This document shows, one piece after another, positions 19,776 to 27,501 of a stretch of DNA of 32,642 bases (positions are counted from its first letter, which is position 1; each line of letters opens with the position of its first letter). The stretch comes from a virus. The translations under genes were made by a program, and so were the position numbers. Below the pieces are notes generated by a model. It was not told the origin of the DNA. It did not search any database and saw only the letters and a program-made list of their open reading frames with translations. The DNA lies in the IMG/VR virus record IMGVR_UViG_3300022208_000279, positions 1 through 32,642 of that record; one strand, written 5' to 3'.

Positions 19776-21337
19776 TGGGACTGTATAACAACAATAAACC
19801 GTATTGTGTTTTCTATGGCGGCGGTGGAACCAAGGCTGGCAGCAGTAATTATTCCGGCTGTACTTATGAATGGCTCGAAGGTAAGAACTTCGATGCTTCC
19901 AGTTTATTCAATTCCGAAGGCGGCCCGCTGGTCGATTGGGACGGTGGCGGGGTTGATCAGTTGACCATTGAGGAAGATGGACAGATCCTGCGCAGTACCA
20001 GTGCCGTTAATGCCGCGTTTATTGATACCTGTCTGGCCGCCGGTATCGAAGCGGGGATGCTGATCTATCGTGATGATGATCTTTACCTGATGTCTTATCT
20101 GCAGGAGATCGTAAGCATCAGTTATGATGCGATTGGACTGGATTTTTCTGAGATCGAGCAGACCTATGCCAACTTTGCGGTCATTGGTGGTGCCAGTAAT
20201 GCATTCACAGAACCATTGGATTACGGATTTATTGATGCTTGGTCGAACGATTGTTATTATTTCATCGGCAAGGATATCACACTGTCGTCGACATATGTCA
20301 TCCCGGTTGGCGGAACCATCAACCGCTCATCGCTTCGAATTGTTGGATATACCGATCCGACCAATCTGTTTCATCTAAGCGAAGATGGAGCGGATTATAT
20401 TTCAGCATTTACCGCTGCCAAGATGGGATTTGCTGCACTGCCGGGACCAACGATTACACTGGCCATGGGTGATGCCGCCAAGGGACTTGGGATTGAGACA
20501 AATAACATTGAACTGCATAATCTCAAAATCACCACCACCGCAGACATGACCGGTTGGTTCATCTACGGACCGACCTGGCAGGCAACACCCAATAAATTCA
20601 ATATCCGGTTCCAGCACTGCAGTTTTCAATCAACGACGTCGGCTACCGGCCTTTTCGGCTGGGGGCAATGGGGTAATGTCATCATCGATGATTGTTACTT
20701 CCAAGACATCGCATATTGGGCCGTCAATATCGGTCCGGCGTATGACCAATACTCTGCAGATCGGGTCAGCCGCTGCTTTACTCGAGAGACTCAGGTCGGG
20801 ATTCTGGCTCCCAATATTGAAAACTGCATTATCTATAAGCCCCGTTCCATTCCGTTTATGAGCAATACCATTACCCACTCGATTGTCTACCGGCCACTGG
20901 GAACGGTCAATCCTGAAAACTTGCGGTCTGGAAAGAACAATCGTCGCGCCTTGAACAACATCTTCTATCTGGACCGAACCGGTCCGCTGGAAACCGTCGG
21001 TATTTGGCGTCTGTTAGTCGATTCCGGTGCAATGGAAGAAGATTATAACTGCTATTTTGATGTGGCTAACCCTGACCTGACACCCGACTCTTCGGATTTT
21101 TTTGGTGATATTGATGCTTCCGCACGACCTTGGCAACCCGGTGTGCAAAAGCACGGCTTCTATGCCGACCCGCTGTTCGTGGATCCGGAGAACTATGATT
21201 TTCGATTACGGTCGTCCAGCCCGTGTCTTGGATCAGGGAAACCGGTCAACGGATTGGCTACTGATATGGGGATGACTTTGAAAAAACCTGATCCCGTGGG
21301 TGTGTACGGCCAAAACAAAAACCTCTATGGCGTTTAA
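19775..21337 (+). CDS. parallel beta-helix protein (spike/fibre-like)
   Basis: The 520-residue protein has repeated short turns such as ELHNLKITTTADMTGWFIYG, FQHCSFQSTTSATGLFGWGQ and VIIDDCYFQDIAYWAVNIGP. It ends with the YADPLFVDPENYDFRLRSSS pattern common to right-handed beta-helix, pectate-lyase-like proteins. Such folds are typical of phage tailspikes that bind or cut polysaccharide. No catalytic triad can be named by eye. It is unusual to find it between connector and tail-tube genes rather than with the distal fibre genes. An SD AGGAGG lies in the end of the previous gene (19761-19767). Confidence 0.6.
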   Translation: MGLYNNNKPYCVFYGGGGTKAGSSNYSGCTYEWLEGKNFDASSLFNSEGGPLVDWDGGGVDQLTIEEDGQILRSTSAVNAAFIDTCLAAGIEAGMLIYRDDDLYLMSYLQEIVSISYDAIGLDFSEIEQTYANFAVIGGASNAFTEPLDYGFIDAWSNDCYYFIGKDITLSSTYVIPVGGTINRSSLRIVGYTDPTNLFHLSEDGADYISAFTAAKMGFAALPGPTITLAMGDAAKGLGIETNNIELHNLKITTTADMTGWFIYGPTWQATPNKFNIRFQHCSFQSTTSATGLFGWGQWGNVIIDDCYFQDIAYWAVNIGPAYDQYSADRVSRCFTRETQVGILAPNIENCIIYKPRSIPFMSNTITHSIVYRPLGTVNPENLRSGKNNRRALNNIFYLDRTGPLETVGIWRLLVDSGAMEEDYNCYFDVANPDLTPDSSDFFGDIDASARPWQPGVQKHGFYADPLFVDPENYDFRLRSSSPCLGSGKPVNGLATDMGMTLKKPDPVGVYGQNKNLYGV

Positions 21338-21352
21338 GCAAGGATTATTCTC

Positions 21353-21712
21353 ATGAGTGAACATGCATTTATTCTCTATGGCAGTTATCAGAATCCATAC
21401 CTTCGACTGGTACGAATTGCAGATGGACTGGTTTTCGATGTTGCTGCAGGTCTGTTGGCCCAGGCACCCGCATGGGCGGACTCGGCTCTGGCACTGGGTG
21501 CGAAAGACGCCGTGATTAACGGCTGGCCGGTGGACCTTCCCGAAAACCTGCCCAATGGGGCTTATGATCTTCAGCTCTATGATGCCGCTGCACCCTCGCA
21601 GTCTGATGCGATGGTTGCCGGGTGGCGGTTGGTGATGCCGCATAAACTGCTGGTCAATCCCACAGAATTTCCGCTGGATGTGTTCGGTCGGATCAGGATA
21701 ACGGGGGCATAA
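21353..21712 (+). CDS. small beta-rich virion-like protein
   Basis: The 119-residue product begins MSEHAFILYGSYQNPYLRLV and is rich in strands and short hydrophobic turns. It contains PENLPNGAYDLQLYDAAA near the middle and ends with a DVFGRIRITG strand. The pattern resembles small phage tail or fibre-accessory proteins, such as those following a beta-helix gene, but I recognise no family. The stop codon and the next ATG overlap (TAATG). Confidence 0.45.
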   Translation: MSEHAFILYGSYQNPYLRLVRIADGLVFDVAAGLLAQAPAWADSALALGAKDAVINGWPVDLPENLPNGAYDLQLYDAAAPSQSDAMVAGWRLVMPHKLLVNPTEFPLDVFGRIRITGA

Positions 21713-22140
21713 TGGCCGGTTTCAAACTCAAATACCTGTTTTTTGACAGCCCTAAAGTTGTTCGGGCCGTTGATAAATCCACCCGCAAGGTACTCTCGAA
21801 GTTCGGTGCCTTTGTCCGGCGAACGGCTAAACAGAGCATCCGCAAACGAAAGAAGACATCCGCACCCGGAACGCCACCGTCCAGTCATACCGGGCTTTTA
21901 AAGCGGTTTATCTTCTTCGGCTATGACCCGCAAAAACGCAGTGTTGTCATCGGACCGACCCGGCTGACAGAAAATAACCGCGGCGAGGCACCCTCGATCC
22001 TGGAGTATGGCGGCCGGACAACGGTCAACAGCGGCACAAAAAAAACACGTGTACGAATCCGGCCTCGGCCGTTCATGGGACCGGCCTTCGAAAAAGAAAA
22101 ACCAAACCTTCCATCGATGTGGAAGGATTCAGTGAAATAG
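21712..22140 (+). CDS. HK97 gp10-like tail/neck protein
   Basis: The 142-residue, very basic protein contains the characteristic helix AVDKSTRKVLSKFGAFVRRT, then SIRKRKKTSAPGTPPSSHTG. LLKRFIFFGYD and a C-terminal RPRPFMGPAFEKEK follow. These features define the HK97 gp10/phage tail-component family, which sits at the head-tail joint. The tail tube gene follows 12 bases later, as in other siphoviruses. I am fairly sure of the family, less so of the exact role. Confidence 0.68.
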   Translation: MAGFKLKYLFFDSPKVVRAVDKSTRKVLSKFGAFVRRTAKQSIRKRKKTSAPGTPPSSHTGLLKRFIFFGYDPQKRSVVIGPTRLTENNRGEAPSILEYGGRTTVNSGTKKTRVRIRPRPFMGPAFEKEKPNLPSMWKDSVK

Positions 22141-22152
22141 GAGACTTTCAAA

Positions 22153-22602
22153 ATGGCTGATTTTTTATTGGGCATGAATGCCAAGATTTACCAGGGGGCT
22201 ACGGCCGCCGATCCGTCGACCCTCGACCCGGCAACGTTAACCGAGATGGGTAACGTCAAGGACGTGACGCTCTCGCTGGAAGCCGGCGAAGCGGATGTGA
22301 CCACCCGTGCCAACAGTGGCTGGCGTGCGACCGCACCGACCTTGCGGGAGTGTTCCTGCGAATTCGACATGATCTGGAAGCCTGGTGATGCGGGATTTGA
22401 GGCGATTAAGGCGGCGTTCCTGTCGGCGGGAACCGTGGCACTGGCGGTTTTGACCGGTGCACACAACGAATCCGGTGCCGAAGGTCCGGTGGGCAACTGG
22501 TCCATCACCAACTTCTCGCGGAGTGAAGCCCTCGAAGAGGCTGTTACCGTTAGTGTCACCGCCAAACTGGCCGCGTTCGGTCAGTGGTTTGAAGCAGCTT
22601 AA
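22153..22602 (+). CDS. major tail tube protein
   Basis: The 149-residue protein has the beta-sandwich pattern of siphovirus tail tubes. It begins with MADFLLGMNAKIYQGA, continues with VKDVTLSLEAGEADVTTRAN, then SGWRATAPTLRECSCEFDMI and an end with AVTVSVTAKLAA. Tube proteins polymerise around the tape measure to form the DNA conduit. Its neighbours (gp10-like before, chaperone pair and tape measure after) agree. A GGAG SD lies upstream (about 22140). Confidence 0.78.
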   Translation: MADFLLGMNAKIYQGATAADPSTLDPATLTEMGNVKDVTLSLEAGEADVTTRANSGWRATAPTLRECSCEFDMIWKPGDAGFEAIKAAFLSAGTVALAVLTGAHNESGAEGPVGNWSITNFSRSEALEEAVTVSVTAKLAAFGQWFEAA

Positions 22603-22605
22603 ACA

Positions 22606-22647
22606 AAAATGAAGAATTGAAAATGAAGAATTAAGAAATGAGGAATT
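22606..22647 (+). repeat. short tandem repeats before the tail chaperone
   Basis: AAAATGAAGAATT occurs exactly at 22606-22618 and 22620-22632. A third, imperfect copy (AGAAATGAGGAATT, 22634-22647) contains the SD AGGA of the next gene. The 46-base tail tube/chaperone gap is almost entirely these repeats. They look like a slippage-prone array that could tune translation. Confidence 0.6.
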
Positions 22648-22648
22648 T

Positions 22649-23119
22649 ATGAAGACATTCAATGATGCCGCTGGCCGGACCTGGACCATTGCTCTCAATC
22701 TCGGTACGGCCATGGCGGTTAAAAGTAAACTGGGGATTGATTTATTGCGGCCGGAAGATGGCGATCCGCCGCTGCTGACGCAGTTGGGCACTGATGAGAT
22801 GCTGCTGGGAGAGGTACTCTGTGCACTGCTCGAATCCCAGTTCGAAAAACACAACCTCACCGATGCAGATGTTCGAATGTCGTTTGACGGTGCTACGCTA
22901 TTGGCAGCACAGAAAGCATTCTATGAGGAACTGGTGGATTTTTTCCGCAGCCGCGGCCGGACCGACCGGGCCAAGGCGGTCGCGGCTCAGATGCAGCTGA
23001 TCGACAAGGCGACCAGCGCCATCGAAGCCAAAATCGAAGCGATGGACCTGGATCAGATGATCGATGGTGCACTGTCTGGCACATTGCGGGATTCCTCGGC
23101 ATCGACCCCCGTCCCTTAA
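22649..23119 (+). CDS. tail assembly chaperone, first part (gpG-like)
   Basis: The 156-residue protein is helical and small (AAGRTWTIALNLGTAMAVKS, then LLGEVLCALLESQFEK, and DFFRSRGRTDRAKAVAAQMQ), ending in a disordered STPVP tail. Its length and its place between tube and tape measure fit the gpG part of the chaperones that coat the tape measure before tube assembly. The last codons contain a run of five C (23106-23110). Sliding back one base there opens the next frame into 23131-23352, as in lambda gpG-gpGT. Confidence 0.65.
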   Translation: MKTFNDAAGRTWTIALNLGTAMAVKSKLGIDLLRPEDGDPPLLTQLGTDEMLLGEVLCALLESQFEKHNLTDADVRMSFDGATLLAAQKAFYEELVDFFRSRGRTDRAKAVAAQMQLIDKATSAIEAKIEAMDLDQMIDGALSGTLRDSSASTPVP

Positions 23120-23130
23120 CGCTGCGGCAG

Positions 23131-23352
23131 TTGCTCTGGATGGCGGAAGGTCACCACCGCGATGCCTGGCAACACACGTCATCTCTGATGGCGCTGATGG
23201 CCAATGTCAATCGCGACCCGAAGAAAACCCGGGCCTTTAAGCCGTCGGATTTTAACCCTTATGTTCGAAAAACATCCCGGCCGGATGTGATTGTTGTTAC
23301 GAAAGAAAATATTTCGCTACTTAAACATGCTTTTTTAGGAGACAAACGATGA
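23131..23352 (+). CDS. tail assembly chaperone, downstream part (gpT-like, probably read by -1 frameshift)
   Basis: The frame is in the -1 register to the preceding gene and stays open far upstream of its only starts, a TTG at 23131 and an ATG at 23140, neither with a good SD. The peptide immediately upstream, in frame, reads RPLTLRQLLWMAEGHHRDAW, which has the look of the second chaperone module in siphoviruses. A -1 slip on CCC at 23107-23110 would fuse it to the gpG part. It ends four bases inside the next gene's start. I infer that a fused gpGT product is made at low frequency. Confidence 0.6.
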   Translation: MLWMAEGHHRDAWQHTSSLMALMANVNRDPKKTRAFKPSDFNPYVRKTSRPDVIVVTKENISLLKHAFLGDKR

Positions 23353-23870
23353 AAACGGATGCAGTACACGCAGTATTCAATTGGGCCGACCACAATCGTT
23401 ACACCATCGCTTCGGTGCTGGTTTTTATCCTGACGATGGGAATCGTCGTTAATCTAAGCGGCTGCGAATCAGCCACCTCGGGGCTGGTTGCGGCGGCTGA
23501 CGGGACGGCGACCAAGGTGTCCCGCAGTGAGTTCCAGCGTCAGGCGCTGGTCGGCGAGAAAGATTTCGCCATAAAACGCATTGAACTGGACGGTTTAGCG
23601 GCCACATTTAATGCAGAGGTCAAGGCATTTAATGAACGTATTCAGGCGGGACTGGACGATCTGGCACGTCAGGATGAGTTTAAGCAGCAGCTTTTAGACA
23701 CGATCGGCAGTGTGGCGATTGGCGCAACCGATGGCACTCTCAATCCGATGGCCCTGGTTCCCATCGGAATCGGATTACTCGGCGGAGCACTCGGTCTGGG
23801 TACTTCTGCGGATAATCGGCGTAAGGATAAGGTCATCACGGATCTTAAAGTAGCCGCAATGACCACATAA
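23349..23870 (+). CDS. membrane/lipoprotein-like protein between chaperone and tape measure
   Basis: The 173-residue protein has an N-terminal hydrophobic segment (about 20-37, IASVLVFILTMGIVVNLS). It is followed by the lipobox-like LSGC (C39) and a soluble helical part (EFQRQALVGEKDFAIKRI, then FNERIQAGLDDLA). A second hydrophobic glycine-rich stretch (about 134-152, MALVPIGIGLLGGALGLG) lies near the end. AGGAGA precedes the ATG (about 23337). It may be a lipoprotein or spanin-like membrane protein, or a tail accessory. Nothing confirms lysis function. The first 18 residues are polar, which is unusual for a signal peptide. Confidence 0.5.
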   Translation: MKTDAVHAVFNWADHNRYTIASVLVFILTMGIVVNLSGCESATSGLVAAADGTATKVSRSEFQRQALVGEKDFAIKRIELDGLAATFNAEVKAFNERIQAGLDDLARQDEFKQQLLDTIGSVAIGATDGTLNPMALVPIGIGLLGGALGLGTSADNRRKDKVITDLKVAAMTT

Positions 23871-23872
23871 CC

Positions 23873-25858
23873 ATGGCTAATACTACTTCCATACGAGCCG
23901 GTCGGGCATTTGTCGAACTGTTTGCTGATGACAGCAAACTGGTGCGGGGTCTGCGCTCAGCCGAGCGTAAACTCCGCGCCTTCGGCAATGGCATCCGCAC
24001 ACTGGGCCTAAAGATGATGGCCATTGGGGCCGGATTGCTCACGCCCCTGATCGGTTCTGCCAAGGCGTTTAGCAAAATGGGCGATGAGGTGGCCAAGATG
24101 AGCAAACGAACGGGTCTGTCTGTCGAGACGCTCTCGGAACTGAAGTTTGTCGCTTCCCAGACGGGCACCGAATTTGCCACCTTGGAAAATGGTGTCCGTA
24201 AGATGCAGCGGAGCATCTATGATGCCGGTCGCGGCCTCAGTACCGCGGTTGATGCCCTGGAAGATTTGGGGCTGACGTATAAGGATCTGGAAGGACTGTC
24301 GCCGGAAGAGCAGTTTAAGCTGCTGGCCGAGCGGATCAGCAAGATCAAAGATCCCACCAAAAAGGCCGCTATCGCGATGAGCCTGTTCGGACGGACCGGT
24401 ACAAATCTTTTGCCCATGTTCGAACAAGGCGCTGCCGGGATTAATGCACTCCAGGAAGAAGCCCGCCGGTTGGGCCTGACCATGCGGAGCGAGGATGCCA
24501 AGGCGGCCGAGGATTTTACCGATGCGATGGATAAGCTCTGGAAAGTGGTCAAGATGACGGCCTTTCATGTCGGCGCTGCCTTAGCGCCTGCATTAGAAAA
24601 GATCACGAATGTGATTACGAACGTGGCCGTCAAGATCAATGCCTGGATACAGCAAAACCATGCGGTCATCGTCACCATCGGGAAGGTGGTATTAGCGGTT
24701 ATTGCCGGCGGTGCCGCACTGGTGGTGCTGGGCACCCTCATCAGCGGGTTGGGACTGGCATTCGGTAAACTGAGTCTGGTCATTACTGGTATTGGCGCTG
24801 TCTTAAAGATGCTGGGTTCGGCAATTGCGTTTTTGGTCTCGCCGATTGGCCTGGTCATCGCCGCCGTTGGTGCACTGGCCGCCTATCTAGTCTACAGCAC
24901 CGATGTGGCGGCTAAAGCGGTTGATTGGCTGGGCCAGAAGTTCAGTATATTAAAGGATGATGCACTCGCGGCCTATCAGGGAATCGCCGACGCCATGGCG
25001 GCTGGCGATATTGCTTTAGCGGCTAAGATTCTATGGCTGACTTTGAAGATGGAATGGACGCGTGGGGTCAATGTTTTGGAAAAGGCGTGGCTAAACTTTA
25101 GAAACTTCTTCATCCGCATCGGTTATGACGCGTTCTACGGCATGGTGGCGGCTGCTCAAACCGTCTGGCATGGACTGGAAGTCGGCTGGATTGAGACGAC
25201 GGCGTTCTTTTCTCGCACATGGCAGGGATTTGTGTCGTTTTTTGCAAAAACCTGGGAGAACATCAAAGCCGGGGCTCAAAAGGCATGGAACTGGATTAAA
25301 TCGCTGTTCGATGATTCTTTCGATCTTCAAACCGAAAACAAGATGGTCGAGGACCAGCGTCAACAGGCGATTGCATCAATCGAGGATGAAAAACAACGCA
25401 AACTCGCCGAACGCGAGGCCGAGCGTCAATCGCAGCGGGACCAGGCGGCCCGGATGAATGATGCAACACTGGAAGAGATCGGCCGTCAACATGCGGAAAA
25501 GTATCAGGCTCTCGATGATGAATACAACGCCCGCATGGCCGAAAACACCAAGGATTTAAAGGCCGCCCGAAAAGAATGGAAGGACTCCATCAGCCGGGCC
25601 AAGGATAAACGTGCCGAAAAGGAACTGGAAAAACCCGCCGCTGTCGAAAAGGCAAACACCGCCTGGATGGATGTCGGCGATGTCCTGACCGAGGCAGCCA
25701 GTAAGATGAGCGTGACGGGCACGTTTAACGCAACCGCGGCCTGGGGACTGGGCACCGGCAGTGCCGCTGACCGGACCGCCAAGGCCACCGAGGAAACCGC
25801 CCGCAATACCAAGCGTCTTCTGGATGAATCCCGCAATAATGGAGCGACGTTCACATAG
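23873..25858 (+). CDS. tape measure protein
   Basis: The 661-residue protein shows the expected long helical N-terminus (LRSAERKLRAFGNGIRTLGL, then KMGDEVAKMSKRTGLSVETL), the conserved RISKIKDPTKKAAIAMSLFG and GTNLLPMFEQG. A central hydrophobic block (about 269-345) with several membrane-like helices follows. A charged, coiled-coil C-terminal part (about 500-600) comes last. Tape measure proteins set tail length and are ejected into the host membrane. At 661 residues the tail would be short to moderate for a siphovirus. It lies two bases after the lipoprotein-like gene's stop, as usual for late tail genes. Confidence 0.82.
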   Translation: MANTTSIRAGRAFVELFADDSKLVRGLRSAERKLRAFGNGIRTLGLKMMAIGAGLLTPLIGSAKAFSKMGDEVAKMSKRTGLSVETLSELKFVASQTGTEFATLENGVRKMQRSIYDAGRGLSTAVDALEDLGLTYKDLEGLSPEEQFKLLAERISKIKDPTKKAAIAMSLFGRTGTNLLPMFEQGAAGINALQEEARRLGLTMRSEDAKAAEDFTDAMDKLWKVVKMTAFHVGAALAPALEKITNVITNVAVKINAWIQQNHAVIVTIGKVVLAVIAGGAALVVLGTLISGLGLAFGKLSLVITGIGAVLKMLGSAIAFLVSPIGLVIAAVGALAAYLVYSTDVAAKAVDWLGQKFSILKDDALAAYQGIADAMAAGDIALAAKILWLTLKMEWTRGVNVLEKAWLNFRNFFIRIGYDAFYGMVAAAQTVWHGLEVGWIETTAFFSRTWQGFVSFFAKTWENIKAGAQKAWNWIKSLFDDSFDLQTENKMVEDQRQQAIASIEDEKQRKLAEREAERQSQRDQAARMNDATLEEIGRQHAEKYQALDDEYNARMAENTKDLKAARKEWKDSISRAKDKRAEKELEKPAAVEKANTAWMDVGDVLTEAASKMSVTGTFNATAAWGLGTGSAADRTAKATEETARNTKRLLDESRNNGATFT

Positions 25859-25931
25859 CTTAACGATGAAATTGTTGTTTCTGCGCGGCTCTGTAGGGTC
25901 GCGTTCGTTTTAGAATATTCGTGCGAAACTT

Positions 25932-26741
25932 ATGACCCTGAAGGGTATGATGAGCGTCACTGTTACTGAAAAATTTCAATCCCGCGATGTCGTCCGTGGG
26001 ACCAATCCGTCGGCGCAGCTGAATTTTGTGATTCAGGGCACCGATGATTATGACGAGGCGCTGACCCAATTGGCCAGTAAGGCACCGCAGGTGTTTGATA
26101 ATCTCCCGCGTCTGAGCTATGGCATTGAACCGATTGCCGAGACGCTCTGGCTGGGCAATGCACGCTACGGTTATCAAAGTGTCCAGGAGACCGGTGAGGC
26201 CGTCTATCAGTTCGACACCGGCGGCGGCAGTCAGCACATCACCCAGAGCTTAGGGACCGTCCGGCGTTATGCACGACCGGGTGCTGTTGCCGGGAACTTT
26301 ATGGGGGCCATCGGCGTGACCAATGACTCGGTCGAGGGGGTGGATATTACGGTCCCGATGTACAGCTTCAGCGAGGTGCACTATAAATCAAGATCTTTCG
26401 TTGATGAAAACTATAAAGCCACGTTGTTTGAGATGACCGGAACGGTCAATAGCAAACCCTTCCGCAAGTTCGCTTCCGGTGAAGTCTTATTCCTCGGTGC
26501 CAGCGGCACCAAACGCGGTTCGGATGATTGGGAACTGGTCTATCGATTCGCGGCCAGCCCCAATATGAGCGGCATGATCATTGGCCAGATTGAGGGCGTC
26601 GCCAAGGGTGGCTGGGAGTATCTGTGGGTCCAGTATGTTGATTCAGAAGACGAAAATGCACAAACGCTCATTAAACAGCCTGTCTCGGTCCATATCGAGC
26701 AGGTGTACGCATACAAAGACTTTGACCGGCTGAGGTTGTAA
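25932..26741 (+). CDS. tail protein of unknown family (distal tail position)
   Basis: The 269-residue protein is beta-rich (SAQLNFVIQGTDDYDEALTQ, then ETLWLGNARYGYQSVQETGE, and YRFAASPNMSGMIIGQIEGV). Starts at 25932, 25947 and 25950 are all in frame and none has a strong SD, so the start is uncertain. Its location directly after the tape measure is where distal tail or baseplate hub proteins normally sit. I do not recognise a family. The reading frame is intact and ends one base before the next ATG. Confidence 0.5.
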   Translation: MTLKGMMSVTVTEKFQSRDVVRGTNPSAQLNFVIQGTDDYDEALTQLASKAPQVFDNLPRLSYGIEPIAETLWLGNARYGYQSVQETGEAVYQFDTGGGSQHITQSLGTVRRYARPGAVAGNFMGAIGVTNDSVEGVDITVPMYSFSEVHYKSRSFVDENYKATLFEMTGTVNSKPFRKFASGEVLFLGASGTKRGSDDWELVYRFAASPNMSGMIIGQIEGVAKGGWEYLWVQYVDSEDENAQTLIKQPVSVHIEQVYAYKDFDRLRL

Positions 26742-26742
26742 T

Positions 26743-27501
26743 ATGGCCAAGCACGTCACCGCAGGTGAAAAATTCCGATTTGGTGCTCGTACCTATAACG
26801 AAATGACCAGTCTGATCGAAAAGGATCGGGCCAGTGATCTGTCCATGCAGGCTAAAACCACACGCGGCAACACTGATTTTGTCCTGGTCAAGAATATCAG
26901 CGGTTCCGATGTCGCTCGTTTTGGTGTATTGGGAATCGCAGGAATCCTGTTCGATCCGGCGACCGCACTGCCGGCATTTACATCACGAACCGTATTTACA
27001 GGTGAAACGCCAACCGAAGAACACCAGACGGGTCGGTTTTTGATCTGTGCCGAGCCGATTCGTAATGGCGCGATTGGCCGGGCATGGGCGGATGGGATCG
27101 TCACAACTCGATTATTTGTGCAGGACGCCTCGCATAACTATGCCACGGTTAAGCCGGATGATAGTACCCAGTTGGTCAGCGCCGACCAGGGACTGTGCTA
27201 TATCCTCTATAAAGAAGCGGGCACCGGCACGAAATGGGCGGTTGTGCGGTATGGCTCTACCGGTAATTCCCTCCGATGGGCGTTTTGCAGTGAAGATGCA
27301 GGTTCCGGCAATACACTGGATTGTTTCCTCGATACCGACGAAACCGGTACACTGGTGACGGTGTATTTTAAGCTGCTCAACTGCTCAAATCTCGAAGATG
27401 GTCATTTTACACTCATCGATGGTGTCCCCATCCCGGTCATGAAACGCAGCGGCAATTGGTGGTGCATCATCCCCATCGAAGGGACCAAGGTGGTCGTATG
27501 A
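26743..27501 (+). CDS. tail/baseplate-associated protein, unknown family
   Basis: The 252-residue protein starts MAKHVTAGEKFRFGARTYNE and has many strands, a glycine-rich middle and cysteines in its C-terminal third (RWAFCSEDAGSGN, then FKLLNCSNLEDGHFTLIDGV). Its end overlaps the next gene by four bases. The position after the distal tail-like protein, and its beta-rich nature, suggest a structural part of the tail tip. No enzyme motif is visible. Confidence 0.45.
   Translation: MAKHVTAGEKFRFGARTYNEMTSLIEKDRASDLSMQAKTTRGNTDFVLVKNISGSDVARFGVLGIAGILFDPATALPAFTSRTVFTGETPTEEHQTGRFLICAEPIRNGAIGRAWADGIVTTRLFVQDASHNYATVKPDDSTQLVSADQGLCYILYKEAGTGTKWAVVRYGSTGNSLRWAFCSEDAGSGNTLDCFLDTDETGTLVTVYFKLLNCSNLEDGHFTLIDGVPIPVMKRSGNWWCIIPIEGTKVVV

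Noticed and set aside
25866-25913. 15-codon ORF in the gap after the tape measure
   Set aside because: It has no SD and no conserved feature and is likely chance.
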